From positions 1-37,602 of the IMG/VR virus record IMGVR_UViG_3300048930_000206: a stretch of DNA of 37,602 nucleotides, one strand, 5' to 3'. Source of the DNA: a virus. The notes beneath the pieces are model-generated. The model saw only the letters and a program-made list of their open reading frames with translations. It was not told the DNA's origin and ran no database searches. Below, piece after piece: positions 8,363 to 15,383 of the stretch (the stretch's first letter is position 1; each line of letters begins with the position of its first letter). The position numbers and the translations under genes are program-made.

Positions 8363-8370
8363 ATAATTTT
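8363..8370. repeat. Right target-site duplication of IS element
   Basis: ATAATTTT, identical to 6730-6737. Removing the element and one copy rebuilds a short gap in which AGAAAGGGG serves as the ribosome site of the 8388 fibre gene. Confidence 0.9.
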
Positions 8371-8387
8371 AGAGAAAGGGGCTCATC

Positions 8388-10829
8388 ATGGGCACGATTG
8401 CTGATCAATTCGACAATGCGTTTCGGGATTTTGAAACCGATGGCGTGGCCTCCAGCGGGCCGCATGATGTGGTGAAATCGCAAGTGCGCGCCATCGGCGG
8501 CATGATTGAAACGGCTTTGGCGAATGTCGGCTTGGGGGCGCTTGTGGGCGTTGCTTATGGAAGCCGCGCGGAGCTTGAGGCCGATCTTGCCCATGCGGCT
8601 GACACGGTGGGGCTCGTCTATAGCGATGTGACGCCAACCAATAACGATCTTTATGTGAAGGCGGGTGCCTCTGGAGCCGGATCATGGACCAAAACTGACG
8701 CGCTTTCCGATCTTGTTGAGAACCTGATCGGCACAGGCGTGGTGGACGCAATCACCGTCTATTCTGAAACCGATGTTGCGCCGGTAACTGGTGGCTATTA
8801 CTCGCGCACCACCGGCGTGCTCACCGTCAATGCGGGCTATAAAACGATCACCTATGATGTTGTGGGTGACGAAATAGGCTTCAAGGCGTCCGGCCGCCTT
8901 GGCGGCTCTGGCACTTGCCTTGCCGCCTATTTTGATGGGCCGGGAGCAACCGGAACCTTTCTCGGCTATCAGGTGCTTGGTGACAGCGCCACTCATACCA
9001 ACATCGCGCTTGTCCTGCCATCGGGCACTCAAAGCATTGGCATCTCCGGACAAAATGCCTATCCGATCTCGCTCAAGATTGGGGCCTATGCCGATTTTGG
9101 CGAGGTTTCGGAGCGCGTTCAAGCATCATTCCGGGCTCAAACTCGCACCGATCTTGAGAACGCGGGGACGATCCCGGCGGCCTATGGCGATGTGGCGGAA
9201 GTTTTTGGCCATAGCGCATCCGGTGACAGTTTCGCCCGCTATGTGCGGGGCGGTGGCGTCTATCCAACCTCCAATGGATGGGGCCTTGATGCCGCAACAG
9301 CGACAAGCCCAATGGCTCTTGGCTTGGCGTCCACCCTGGATGAGGATGCAAATTCAATCTTTGCGGTGCCGAAATACAAAACGCCGGTTTTCCCCAAAGA
9401 TGCCGCGATCTTGCCGGAGGAATATGTGGCGCTCACCGGCGGGGGCGTTTATGCGCCGCGCGTCGATAAGTGGCGGCAACTGATTTGGGTGGACACCGCC
9501 GCCGGGCAAATCCGCGAGATTGATTGCGGGCACCTCCCTCTCAACCGCCCTTTCCGGATCGCGCATCGGGCGGAGGCCCATGATGGCAAGGTGATCCTTG
9601 ATGCCGGTTTTGGCTCAACGTGGCTGGATTTTGGTGAGCGTTTTCTTGTGCTCCCCACCGGATTGCGCGTCACCTTTGAGCGGATCAACTCAACCCAATT
9701 CATCGTCACCAATGCCTCATCCGTGAGCGCCAATGTGCTCTCCTCACTTGCGGAAGGCGAATATTCGCCAATCGTGCGCGCGGCCTCTTTCGTCTTTGCT
9801 GGCCAATCGCTCATGGATCAAGGCTTTGGGCGCGGCGGCTCCTTTGGAGCGTTCATGGAGCGGCTGGATGATGTGGGAGGCCCGGCATCGGTTTATGGCA
9901 TTGATGCGGCCTATGGCGGCTCCGGCATTTGCGAGCGAGACGTTGATCCGGCCTCACCCAATAATTATTGGGTGGATATGACCGATCCGGAGAGCCCGGC
10001 CGATGGGCCTAATCTCACGGCGGCCATCGCTGAAATAACAGCAATGGGCGGCGATCTCACTCAACCGGCCATCGCCTTCATCCTTTGGGATCAGGGGCAG
10101 CAATCAAGCTCCTTTGTTGACAGCCCGGAAAATCCCAACGCCAATTTCACGGCGGCTATGTATGAGGATGCCACCGCCTATGCGTGGAGCCGTTTGCGGA
10201 CGGCTTGCGGAGATGCCAGCTTGCCGATTGGCGTCCAGCCCATCGGGCGGCGCACCTCCGTTTCCTCCACGGCCCTTGGCCGGATGCAAGTGATCCGTGA
10301 GGCGCAATTGAGCCTCATCGCTGGAGATGCAAATAGCTTTGCCCTTGGGGAAACCTATGATGTGGCATTGCGCGACACCGTTCATCCGGATGATTTCGGC
10401 TACATGGTGGCGGGCCGCCGGGCCGCCGATGCGGTGGCGGAGTTCGTCTATAGCGTGGCCGATCTCCCGCAACATCCCTATGTTTCATCGGCCACCGTCA
10501 ACACCACTCGCAATTCCATTGATGTTGTGATCCGCGTCAATGGCGCGACAACTCCGCGCATCCTCCGCGTTTCATCTCCGTGGGGTTTCAGGGTGACGGA
10601 TGCCGGTGGCGATGAGATGACTATCGCGGCCGCGCATTGGACCGCCGTTAATTCCTCAAATCCGGGATATTTCCTTGCCACCGTGAGGCTCTACGTTGAC
10701 GGCGATCCAACCGGCGGCGATCTCTATGTGTGTTGGGATTACGGCCCGGATTTTGATGTGCAACGCGCCATCCGCACGTGGACCGCGCAAGAGGCCAAGC
10801 CGGTTAGATCGGGGAAAATTTCGCTATGA
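8388..10829 (+). CDS. Tail fibre/tailspike with SASA-type SGNH esterase domain
   Basis: 813 aa. The first ~115 residues are helical with a virion-attachment-like character (DNAFRDFETDGVASSGPHDVVKSQVRAIGGMIE). A beta-rich middle follows (about 120-460), then an esterase domain starting near FVFAGQSLMDQGF, with the nucleophile Ser474 in the sialate-acetylesterase-like GQS motif. ILWDQGQQSS (about 566-575) fits the next block, and RDTVHPDDFGY gives the Asp663/His666 pair. A C-terminal beta domain (700-813) may bind ligand. Such proteins deacetylate surface polysaccharide during adsorption. The ribosome site AAAGGGG survived the IS insertion upstream, but transcription may now be altered. Confidence 0.75.
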   Translation: MGTIADQFDNAFRDFETDGVASSGPHDVVKSQVRAIGGMIETALANVGLGALVGVAYGSRAELEADLAHAADTVGLVYSDVTPTNNDLYVKAGASGAGSWTKTDALSDLVENLIGTGVVDAITVYSETDVAPVTGGYYSRTTGVLTVNAGYKTITYDVVGDEIGFKASGRLGGSGTCLAAYFDGPGATGTFLGYQVLGDSATHTNIALVLPSGTQSIGISGQNAYPISLKIGAYADFGEVSERVQASFRAQTRTDLENAGTIPAAYGDVAEVFGHSASGDSFARYVRGGGVYPTSNGWGLDAATATSPMALGLASTLDEDANSIFAVPKYKTPVFPKDAAILPEEYVALTGGGVYAPRVDKWRQLIWVDTAAGQIREIDCGHLPLNRPFRIAHRAEAHDGKVILDAGFGSTWLDFGERFLVLPTGLRVTFERINSTQFIVTNASSVSANVLSSLAEGEYSPIVRAASFVFAGQSLMDQGFGRGGSFGAFMERLDDVGGPASVYGIDAAYGGSGICERDVDPASPNNYWVDMTDPESPADGPNLTAAIAEITAMGGDLTQPAIAFILWDQGQQSSSFVDSPENPNANFTAAMYEDATAYAWSRLRTACGDASLPIGVQPIGRRTSVSSTALGRMQVIREAQLSLIAGDANSFALGETYDVALRDTVHPDDFGYMVAGRRAADAVAEFVYSVADLPQHPYVSSATVNTTRNSIDVVIRVNGATTPRILRVSSPWGFRVTDAGGDEMTIAAAHWTAVNSSNPGYFLATVRLYVDGDPTGGDLYVCWDYGPDFDVQRAIRTWTAQEAKPVRSGKISL

Positions 10830-10990
10830 TGATTTCCGAAAAGTTCGCCGGAAAGATTGATCCCAATCAACTCCGCGAGTGCTCCGATTGCGGGCGGCTC
10901 TTGATCGCTGGAGATGAGCATGATGAGCACGATTGCGATGGATCGGAAATCCTTGATCCAGAATATTTTGAGGAGAAAGCCGATGGTTGA
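10826..10990 (+). CDS. Small Cys/His protein, hypothetical
   Basis: 54 aa, overlapping the fibre stop (ATGA) and the endolysin start by eight bases. The sequence has ECSDCGRLLIAGDEHDEHDC, where two CxxC cysteines, two histidines and a further cysteine could bind zinc. No family recognised. Its tight coupling to the endolysin suggests co-expression late in infection. Confidence 0.6.
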   Translation: MMISEKFAGKIDPNQLRECSDCGRLLIAGDEHDEHDCDGSEILDPEYFEEKADG

Positions 10991-11753
10991 TTCCCTTGCG
11001 ATCCAATCCGCACTCAAAGCCGCCGGGCACTATTCCGGCGAGCTGGATGGCATCTTTGGGCCTCGCTCGCGTGCGGCCGTGGATGCCGCCCTCAAGGAGG
11101 CTGGAGTGCCGTTCGCCGCGTGGCCGCACTCGCGCCGGATGGTGGCTATCCGCCAATGGGTGCTTAAGGGCGCTGGCTTTGATCCCGGCGCGATTGATGG
11201 ACAGGAAGGACCAAAGACGCGGGCCGCGCTCTATGCCTTCTCCAAACCGGCCGGGGCGGCTCTGCCTTGGATCAAGGAGGCGGAGGCGGTGATGGGCCTC
11301 CATGAGGTGGTGGACGGTGAGGAGCTCCGCGCGTGGCTCCGCAAGGATGGTGCCACCCTTGGCGATCCGGCCAAGCTCCCATGGTGCGGCGATTTCGTGG
11401 AGACGGCCATCAAGCTCGCGCTCCCCAAGGAGAAAGTGCCCGCCAATCCCTATCTCGCTCGCAATTGGGCCGATTGGGGCGAGGATGCCACCCGGCGCTA
11501 TGGGGCGGTGATCGTCTTTTGGCGCGGCACCAAGAAGGGCACCCAGGGTCACGTGGGCTTTGCCACCGCGATTGATGAAGCGCGCGGCCTGGTGGAGGTG
11601 CTTGGCGGAAACCAAGGCAATGAGGTAAGCCTGGCATGGCTCGGCATGGATCGCATCCTCGCTTGGCGCGCACCCAAGGGGTGGGCATCCAAGATGCCGA
11701 TCATCGGAGATCGCTCCAGCGGTTCGGCGGCGATCTCCACGAATGAGGCTTAA
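10983..11753 (+). CDS. Endolysin: PG-binding repeats plus CHAP-like (TIGR02594) peptidase
   Basis: 256 aa from the ATG at 10983, preceded by GAGGAG. Two short peptidoglycan-binding-like repeats lie at 5-40 (IQSALKAAGHYSGELDGIFGPRSRAAV) and about 52-86 (VLKGAGFDPGAIDGQEGPKTRAAL). The catalytic part has Cys135 in LPWCGDFVE and His190 in GTQGHVGFATA, with GGNQGNEV after it, as in the TIGR02594/CHAP-like amidase or endopeptidase group. There is no signal peptide, so release would need a holin. A membrane-protein and spanin gene set follows, which supports the lysis role. Confidence 0.88.
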   Translation: MVDSLAIQSALKAAGHYSGELDGIFGPRSRAAVDAALKEAGVPFAAWPHSRRMVAIRQWVLKGAGFDPGAIDGQEGPKTRAALYAFSKPAGAALPWIKEAEAVMGLHEVVDGEELRAWLRKDGATLGDPAKLPWCGDFVETAIKLALPKEKVPANPYLARNWADWGEDATRRYGAVIVFWRGTKKGTQGHVGFATAIDEARGLVEVLGGNQGNEVSLAWLGMDRILAWRAPKGWASKMPIIGDRSSGSAAISTNEA

Positions 11754-12117
11754 AGGGGCGCGGGACGTGAAGGCGGAAGATTTCATCCTTTGGGTTTTGA
11801 GCCTTGCCGGTGGGCTCGCCCTTTGCGGAGCTCGGCTCGGCTGGCTCCTCTTTGGCGTGGCACCGGAACCGCCTTCGGACGTTGGATCCTTCAAGCTCTG
11901 GCAACGCAAGCGGAGGTGGCTCATCCTTTCGGAGCTTTCCGCTCTCCCTGCCTTCGCCACCATCTCCGTGCTGGTGGGAAGGCTCCGCGAGTGGCCCATG
12001 GAGGGGGTGATCCTCCTCTCCATGGTGCTCGGCGCTCTTGGCTTCGCTTTCTTCTTGGATGCACTGCAAACCATCGTGAGGAAGCGGATCGGCACGGATG
12101 GAGGCTCCAATGCCTGA
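11743..12117 (+). CDS. Membrane protein, holin candidate
   Basis: 124 aa from ATG 11743 (overlapping the endolysin end), or 116 aa from GTG 11767, which has GGGG about eight bases upstream. Hydrophobic segments lie near residues 14-37 (ILWVLSLAGGLALCGARLGWLLFG), about 60-77 and 87-110 (GVILLSMVLGALGFAFFLDAL), suggesting three membrane passes. Placement directly after the endolysin is typical for a holin. The gene at 12278 is a competing candidate. Confidence 0.55.
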   Translation: MRLKGARDVKAEDFILWVLSLAGGLALCGARLGWLLFGVAPEPPSDVGSFKLWQRKRRWLILSELSALPAFATISVLVGRLREWPMEGVILLSMVLGALGFAFFLDALQTIVRKRIGTDGGSNA

Positions 12118-12259
12118 AATCCTTTTCGCTCTTGTTCTCATCTCCAGCATCGTGGCCGTGTGGGCGTTTCGCCGCGCGCTCAAGCTCCACCACCGGATTG
12201 AGGATCATCATCCGGGCTTCAATGAGTTCATGCGGAAAGGCTGGAAGCGCCGGCCCTAA
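12110..12259 (+). CDS. Small membrane protein
   Basis: 49 aa with one N-terminal hydrophobic helix (ILFALVLISSIVAVWAF, residues 3-19) followed by a basic tail rich in His, Lys and Arg (HHRIEDHHPGFNEFMRKGWKRRP). It is preceded by GGAGG and overlaps the end of the holin candidate. This could be a small holin partner or antiholin. No family recognised. Confidence 0.6.
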   Translation: MPEILFALVLISSIVAVWAFRRALKLHHRIEDHHPGFNEFMRKGWKRRP

Positions 12260-12277
12260 ATGGGCTATGGAGCGCGC

Positions 12278-12643
12278 ATGGCGCTTCCCAAGATCACCCT
12301 TCCCGAATGGCCGCCACACGATTGGCGCGCGTGGGCCGCTCTCGCATCCGGCATCGCCGGGGGAGCGGCCCTCACTGTTTTTGCGGCCTGGGTGGTGTGG
12401 ATCATCGCCTTTTCCGATGCTTGGACCGTGGCGAGCGAGGCCGCCCGCATCCGCATCCTTGGCCGCGCCCTCACCCTCTTGCTGGTGGGCGTGATTGCGG
12501 TGCTCCTCGCGCAAGGTTTCGCCATCAACCGCCGCAAGATTTCCATCGGCAAGGATGGCATCCACATGGAGGGCGGTGGCTCCGATGCCATTGACCGGGC
12601 CGCCAAGGCGGTTGAGGCCCTCCCCACCAAGGAGAGCGAATGA
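12278..12643 (+). CDS. Membrane protein in lysis block, holin candidate
   Basis: 121 aa from ATG 12278, which has GGAG five to six bases upstream; an in-frame ATG at 12260 would add six residues. Two membrane helices are evident: about 24-46 (ASGIAGGAALTVFAAWVVWIIAF) and 63-82 (LGRALTLLLVGVIAVLLAQGF). A C-terminal cytoplasmic tail (KISIGKDGIHMEGGGSDAIDRAAKAVEALP) follows. It lies between the endolysin and the spanins. It could be the holin itself or an accessory lysis protein. Confidence 0.6.
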   Translation: MALPKITLPEWPPHDWRAWAALASGIAGGAALTVFAAWVVWIIAFSDAWTVASEAARIRILGRALTLLLVGVIAVLLAQGFAINRRKISIGKDGIHMEGGGSDAIDRAAKAVEALPTKESE

Positions 12644-13047
12644 TGTTTGGCCTCAAGGATCGGGTGCTCGCCATGATCGGCGGCGGCCTCTCAATTCTCC
12701 TCGCGGCTGCGCTGGCCTATGTGTGGATCACAAGCGGAGCCACGATCCGCGAGGTGCGAGGCCAGCTCACCACCGCGCAAGCCGATCTCAAGGCAGCGCG
12801 CGACGATCTCACCCAATGCCGGGTAAACCGGATCACGCTGGAGGAAGCCAACCGGCTTCGCAATGACGCGGTGGAGAAGGCGCGCACCGAAAGCGCCGGG
12901 CGGATCGCGGAGCTCCAGCGCTCGGCCGCGCGAGCGGAGGCAACCGCCACGGAGGCCCGGCGCGCGGCGGATCGCATCCTCGCGGCCAAGGGCACCGGCA
13001 ATGTGTGCGCGGATGCGGACGCCCTGATCTTGGGAGAGGTGAAATGA
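12640..13047 (+). CDS. Inner-membrane spanin (Rz-like)
   Basis: 135 aa. The N-terminal membrane anchor (MIGGGLSILLAAALAYVWITSG, about 12-33) is followed by a long periplasmic coiled coil (REVRGQLTTAQADLKAARDDL ... AAARAEATATEARRAADRI, about 37-115). This is the layout of i-spanins. The next gene, overlapping by ATGA, encodes a small lipoprotein, completing a two-component spanin pair that would disrupt the outer membrane. ATG is doubled (12640 and 12643), and either may serve as start. Confidence 0.82.
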   Translation: MMFGLKDRVLAMIGGGLSILLAAALAYVWITSGATIREVRGQLTTAQADLKAARDDLTQCRVNRITLEEANRLRNDAVEKARTESAGRIAELQRSAARAEATATEARRAADRILAAKGTGNVCADADALILGEVK

Positions 13048-13355
13048 AGCTGATCGCAACCCTTGCCGCGTGCCTGGCCTTGGCCGCGTGCGGCACCACC
13101 CGGATTGAGCGGCCGGAGCCGATCATCCGCACCGTGGAGGTGAAAGTGCCGGTGGATGATCCGGCGTGCGCGCGTGAGGCGGTGGCGCGGCTTGGCGAGG
13201 CTCCAGCCTATCCGGACACTCCGGAGGCGATCCGCGCGGCCCCCAATCTCTTTGAGCGCGTGAAGCTCCTCCTTGCCGGGCGTGAGATCCGGATCGCGCG
13301 GGAGGCGGCCTTGGCCGATGCGCTCAAGGCGTGTGCGGATCAGCCCGGCGCTTGA
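13044..13355 (+). CDS. Outer-membrane spanin lipoprotein (Rz1-like)
   Basis: 103 aa starting at the ATG that overlaps the i-spanin stop. A clear lipoprotein signal (MKLIATLAACLALAAC then G) places the lipidated cysteine at residue 16. The mature part is short, with TTRIERPEPIIRTVEVKVPVDDPAC and then helices. It lies fully downstream of the inner-membrane partner instead of being embedded in it. With the partner it should span the periplasm and fuse membranes at the end of lysis. This is the last gene of the rightward late block. Confidence 0.82.
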   Translation: MKLIATLAACLALAACGTTRIERPEPIIRTVEVKVPVDDPACAREAVARLGEAPAYPDTPEAIRAAPNLFERVKLLLAGREIRIAREAALADALKACADQPGA

Positions 13356-13518
13356 GCGCCTTCCATATCCGATCATAAGCATCCGGGCGGAGCGGCGATC
13401 CAAAGCGCCGCTCTTGCCTTTTGTGGCGATGCCACACCCGGCGCTCATCCTTGGTGAGGAGGCTCCAACGGCAACCCTCTGCCAGAAGGCATCGGCTTTC
13501 ATTGCTCCGCCGCTCCAT
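13324..13518 (-). CDS. Small basic hypothetical protein
   Basis: 64 aa, last frame of the leftward early operon, overlapping the end of the upstream gene by 20 bases and the spanin lipoprotein 3' end convergently by 32 bases. The sequence is strongly basic (DERRVWHRHKRQERRFGSPLRPDAYDRIWKALKRR). No strong ribosome site is seen, so translation would depend on coupling. A DNA- or RNA-binding role is conceivable but unproven, and the frame could be fortuitous. Confidence 0.5.
   Translation of the reverse strand: MERRSNESRCLLAEGCRWSLLTKDERRVWHRHKRQERRFGSPLRPDAYDRIWKALKRRADPHTP
13347..13360 (+). other. Short GC hairpin at spanin stop
   Basis: GGCGC (13347-13351) and GCGCC (13356-13360) form a 5-bp stem with loop TTGA across the stop codon of the lipoprotein gene. 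No T-run follows, so it may only protect the 3' end or assist the hairpin at 13391. Confidence 0.4.
13391..13422 (+). terminator. Possible terminator of the late transcript
   Basis: AGCGGCG (13391-13397) pairs with CGCCGCT (13406-13412) around an 8-base loop, followed by CTTGCCTTTTG. This is a perfect 7-bp stem with a weak T-rich tail, placed where rightward late transcription meets the leftward early operon. It lies inside the small leftward frame at 13324-13518, so coding constraint could also explain it. Confidence 0.45.
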
Positions 13519-13762
13519 CCGGGAAAAGATCGGTGGGCGCGGGGGCCGGGACCGGCTCCGCCTTGCCCAAGATCGGTTTGGTGGGGAAAGTGGGATTGGC
13601 CCAAGAGACGCTATCCACGATCACGCGGCTCCAGCCCTCGCCGCTCTTGTCGGGCACCTTCACCTCATCGCCGGGCGCGAGCGGCTCGCCATCCCAATGA
13701 TAGGTGTAGGACCGGCGATCACCGGGGCGGAATTTGCACGCTACAAATTGACGATTGCTCAT
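13499..13762 (-). CDS. Conserved small beta-rich hypothetical protein
   Basis: 87 aa starting at 13762, because GGAGAGCTGACA precedes this ATG; an upstream ATG at 13813 lies inside the ribosome-site region and is rejected. The protein (MSNRQFVACKFRPGDRRSYTYHWDGEPLAPGDEVKVPD...) looks like a small SH3-like barrel with a Pro-rich tail (EPVPAPAPTDLFPD). Similar short proteins sit in recombination or replication operons of many phages. Function unknown. Confidence 0.75.
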   Translation of the reverse strand: MSNRQFVACKFRPGDRRSYTYHWDGEPLAPGDEVKVPDKSGEGWSRVIVDSVSWANPTFPTKPILGKAEPVPAPAPTDLFPDGAAEQ

Positions 13763-13822
13763 TGTCAGCTCTCCTTGCTTGAGGTGCCGGTGATTGAACG
13801 GCCACCGGCGCACCGCATCGGC

Positions 13823-14605
13823 TCATCCAACCTTGGAGGCCAAATCCTTATTCTGATCGTGCCAGCTCATCCCGTTCCCGGCCTTGTTATAGGCGAGGAA
13901 ACCGCGCTGATCCGCCGGGAGGCCCTTGAACCATTCGGCATAGGTATCCAGCCCATCGGCGGCGCGCTGGCGGCCTTCATTCACCAACGTGCGCTCATCG
14001 CCGGTGAGGGCGTCATAGGGATCGGCCGGGGTGCCACCGCCCGCCTGGCCATCATCATCCTCCGCGAGGCCGCGAGCGATGAGGTTGAGCATGGCCATGG
14101 CGGCATAGCGTTTGCCGTAGCTCACCGATGAGCCCACCGCTTGCACGTCATTCCGTCCCTTGCCCACATCGGCCGGGAGCACGATGGCGGAGCCGCGCTC
14201 CTCCCATCCGTGGCCGGAGAGGATCGGTGCCACGGAGACGCGCGGCCCTTCGTGGCCAATGTCGAAATTGAGCACCAAGCCATGGCGCATGAGCACCGGC
14301 GTGATGATCGGTTGCATCCGCTCCCACGTGGCATAGGCATTGCCAGTGTGGGTGTTTTTCCCATCCTTGCCGATGTGCGGCATCTCCGAAATCGCGCGGA
14401 CCTTGGCAGCGATGAAGGCGGCGCGCGCATCGCGATCCTCCAGCTTGAACATGAGTTCGGCCATGGCCACGGCCTTCTCCGGTTGCACGTCCGGATTGGT
14501 GAGGGCCTCGCGGAGAAGCTGGAGGCGCTGGTGGACCGCGATCCCGCGCTCCTCTTGTGGAGCGAGCTCGCGGCCGGGCTCGCCGGTGGTGATTTCTTGG
14601 GACAT
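13823..14605 (-). CDS. erf: ERF-family single-strand annealing recombinase
   Basis: 260 aa from the ATG at 14605, which has AAGGAGCTGAAA just upstream; a 10-residue longer reading from 14635 would include the ribosome site itself. Typical ERF features are present: KAVAMAELMFKLEDRDARAAFIAA, the NTHTGNAYATWERMQPIITPVLMRHGLVLNF core, and the VGSSVSYGKRYAAMAMLNL motif with an Asp-rich AEDDDGQ after it. ERF proteins anneal complementary strands in phage recombination. The upstream exonuclease genes in the same operon would generate the single-stranded substrate. Confidence 0.9.
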   Translation of the reverse strand: MSQEITTGEPGRELAPQEERGIAVHQRLQLLREALTNPDVQPEKAVAMAELMFKLEDRDARAAFIAAKVRAISEMPHIGKDGKNTHTGNAYATWERMQPIITPVLMRHGLVLNFDIGHEGPRVSVAPILSGHGWEERGSAIVLPADVGKGRNDVQAVGSSVSYGKRYAAMAMLNLIARGLAEDDDGQAGGGTPADPYDALTGDERTLVNEGRQRAADGLDTYAEWFKGLPADQRGFLAYNKAGNGMSWHDQNKDLASKVG

Positions 14606-14624
14606 TTTCAGCTCCTTTTGTGGA

Positions 14625-14654
14625 GCTCCCACCATATCAAACTATGATGGGAGC
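14625..14654 (-). promoter_or_regulatory. Hairpin and weak operator-like site upstream of erf
   Basis: GCTCCCACCAT and ATGATGGGAGC form an 11-bp stem with one mismatch and an 8-base loop. Overlapping this on the minus strand, CCCATCATAGTTTG (14651-14638) partly matches the CACAW-N4-WTGTG palindrome seen at other early promoters. It stands 11 bases before GCTCC, the same spacing as at the 17974 and 23581 sites. GCTCC can also pair with GGAGC of the erf ribosome site. Confidence 0.45.
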
Positions 14655-14672
14655 GCCATGAAATATTGCGGC

Positions 14673-15383
14673 TTATGCGCCGCGCTCATCAAGTGCGCGG
14701 GAAGCGTTCCACTTTAGATCGGCCTCCATATCTGCCTGATTGAGCATCCACCGGAGAAAGCCGGTTTCCACCTCGCTCCACGGCTTGTTGCGAAATTTTC
14801 CGATTGGGCAACGCGGGAGGAGCCGTGGCTCTCGCGTCCACTTGATCATCGCCCGGCCCGTCACTCCATCATCAAATAGAGCGCGGAGAATGTGCGCCGT
14901 GGCGAAGGCATCCGGCAAGGCGCGGTGCGAAGGCATCGCAAGAGCTGGATTGAAAGATGCCTTTCCAGCATCCTCCAGCCAATAAAGGAGGCCAAACACG
15001 CTATGGCTTGGAGCCTCCGGCCAAGTTCGGAGCGCGGCCTTATATGTGCACACAAAGGGCAAAACCCCCTCCAGCGCGCGGCCGATCCACATCCCCTCAA
15101 ACTCGGCTTGATGAGCTGCAATCATTGCGATCTCATCCTTGAGCGCGAGCTCCACCACGGCCTCCGGATCAAAAGCGGCGCGGCCATGCACATCGCTCGC
15201 GCGGATGTGATGCACCATCCTTGCCTCCGGCGGAATTGAGGAGGCTCCGCAAAGATAGCTATCCGCGCGTGCCGTGAGAACCTCACGGCTCTCCACGTCA
15301 AAATCGCAATAGCCAACCTCAACCACCTCCGCAGGGCGCTCCATGCCGGTGGTTTCAAAATCTATCACGCGGATGATCGCCAT
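14673..15383 (-). CDS. DnaQ/ExoX-like DEDDh 3'-5' exonuclease
   Basis: 236 aa. Motif I is VIDFETTG (Asp8, Glu10), the middle motif is AAHQAEFEGMW (about 90-98), and motif III is HRALPDAFATA (His153, Asp158). A C-terminal segment PIGKFRNKPWSEVETGFLRWMLN resembles the small accessory domain of ExoX-like proteins. In the middle motif the usual catalytic Asp (xFD) reads Glu96 (EFE), a conservative but unusual change. It lies between the RecE-like nuclease and ERF genes. A role in trimming DNA ends for recombination, or in degrading host DNA, is inferred. Confidence 0.85.
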   Translation of the reverse strand: MAIIRVIDFETTGMERPAEVVEVGYCDFDVESREVLTARADSYLCGASSIPPEARMVHHIRASDVHGRAAFDPEAVVELALKDEIAMIAAHQAEFEGMWIGRALEGVLPFVCTYKAALRTWPEAPSHSVFGLLYWLEDAGKASFNPALAMPSHRALPDAFATAHILRALFDDGVTGRAMIKWTREPRLLPRCPIGKFRNKPWSEVETGFLRWMLNQADMEADLKWNASRALDERGA

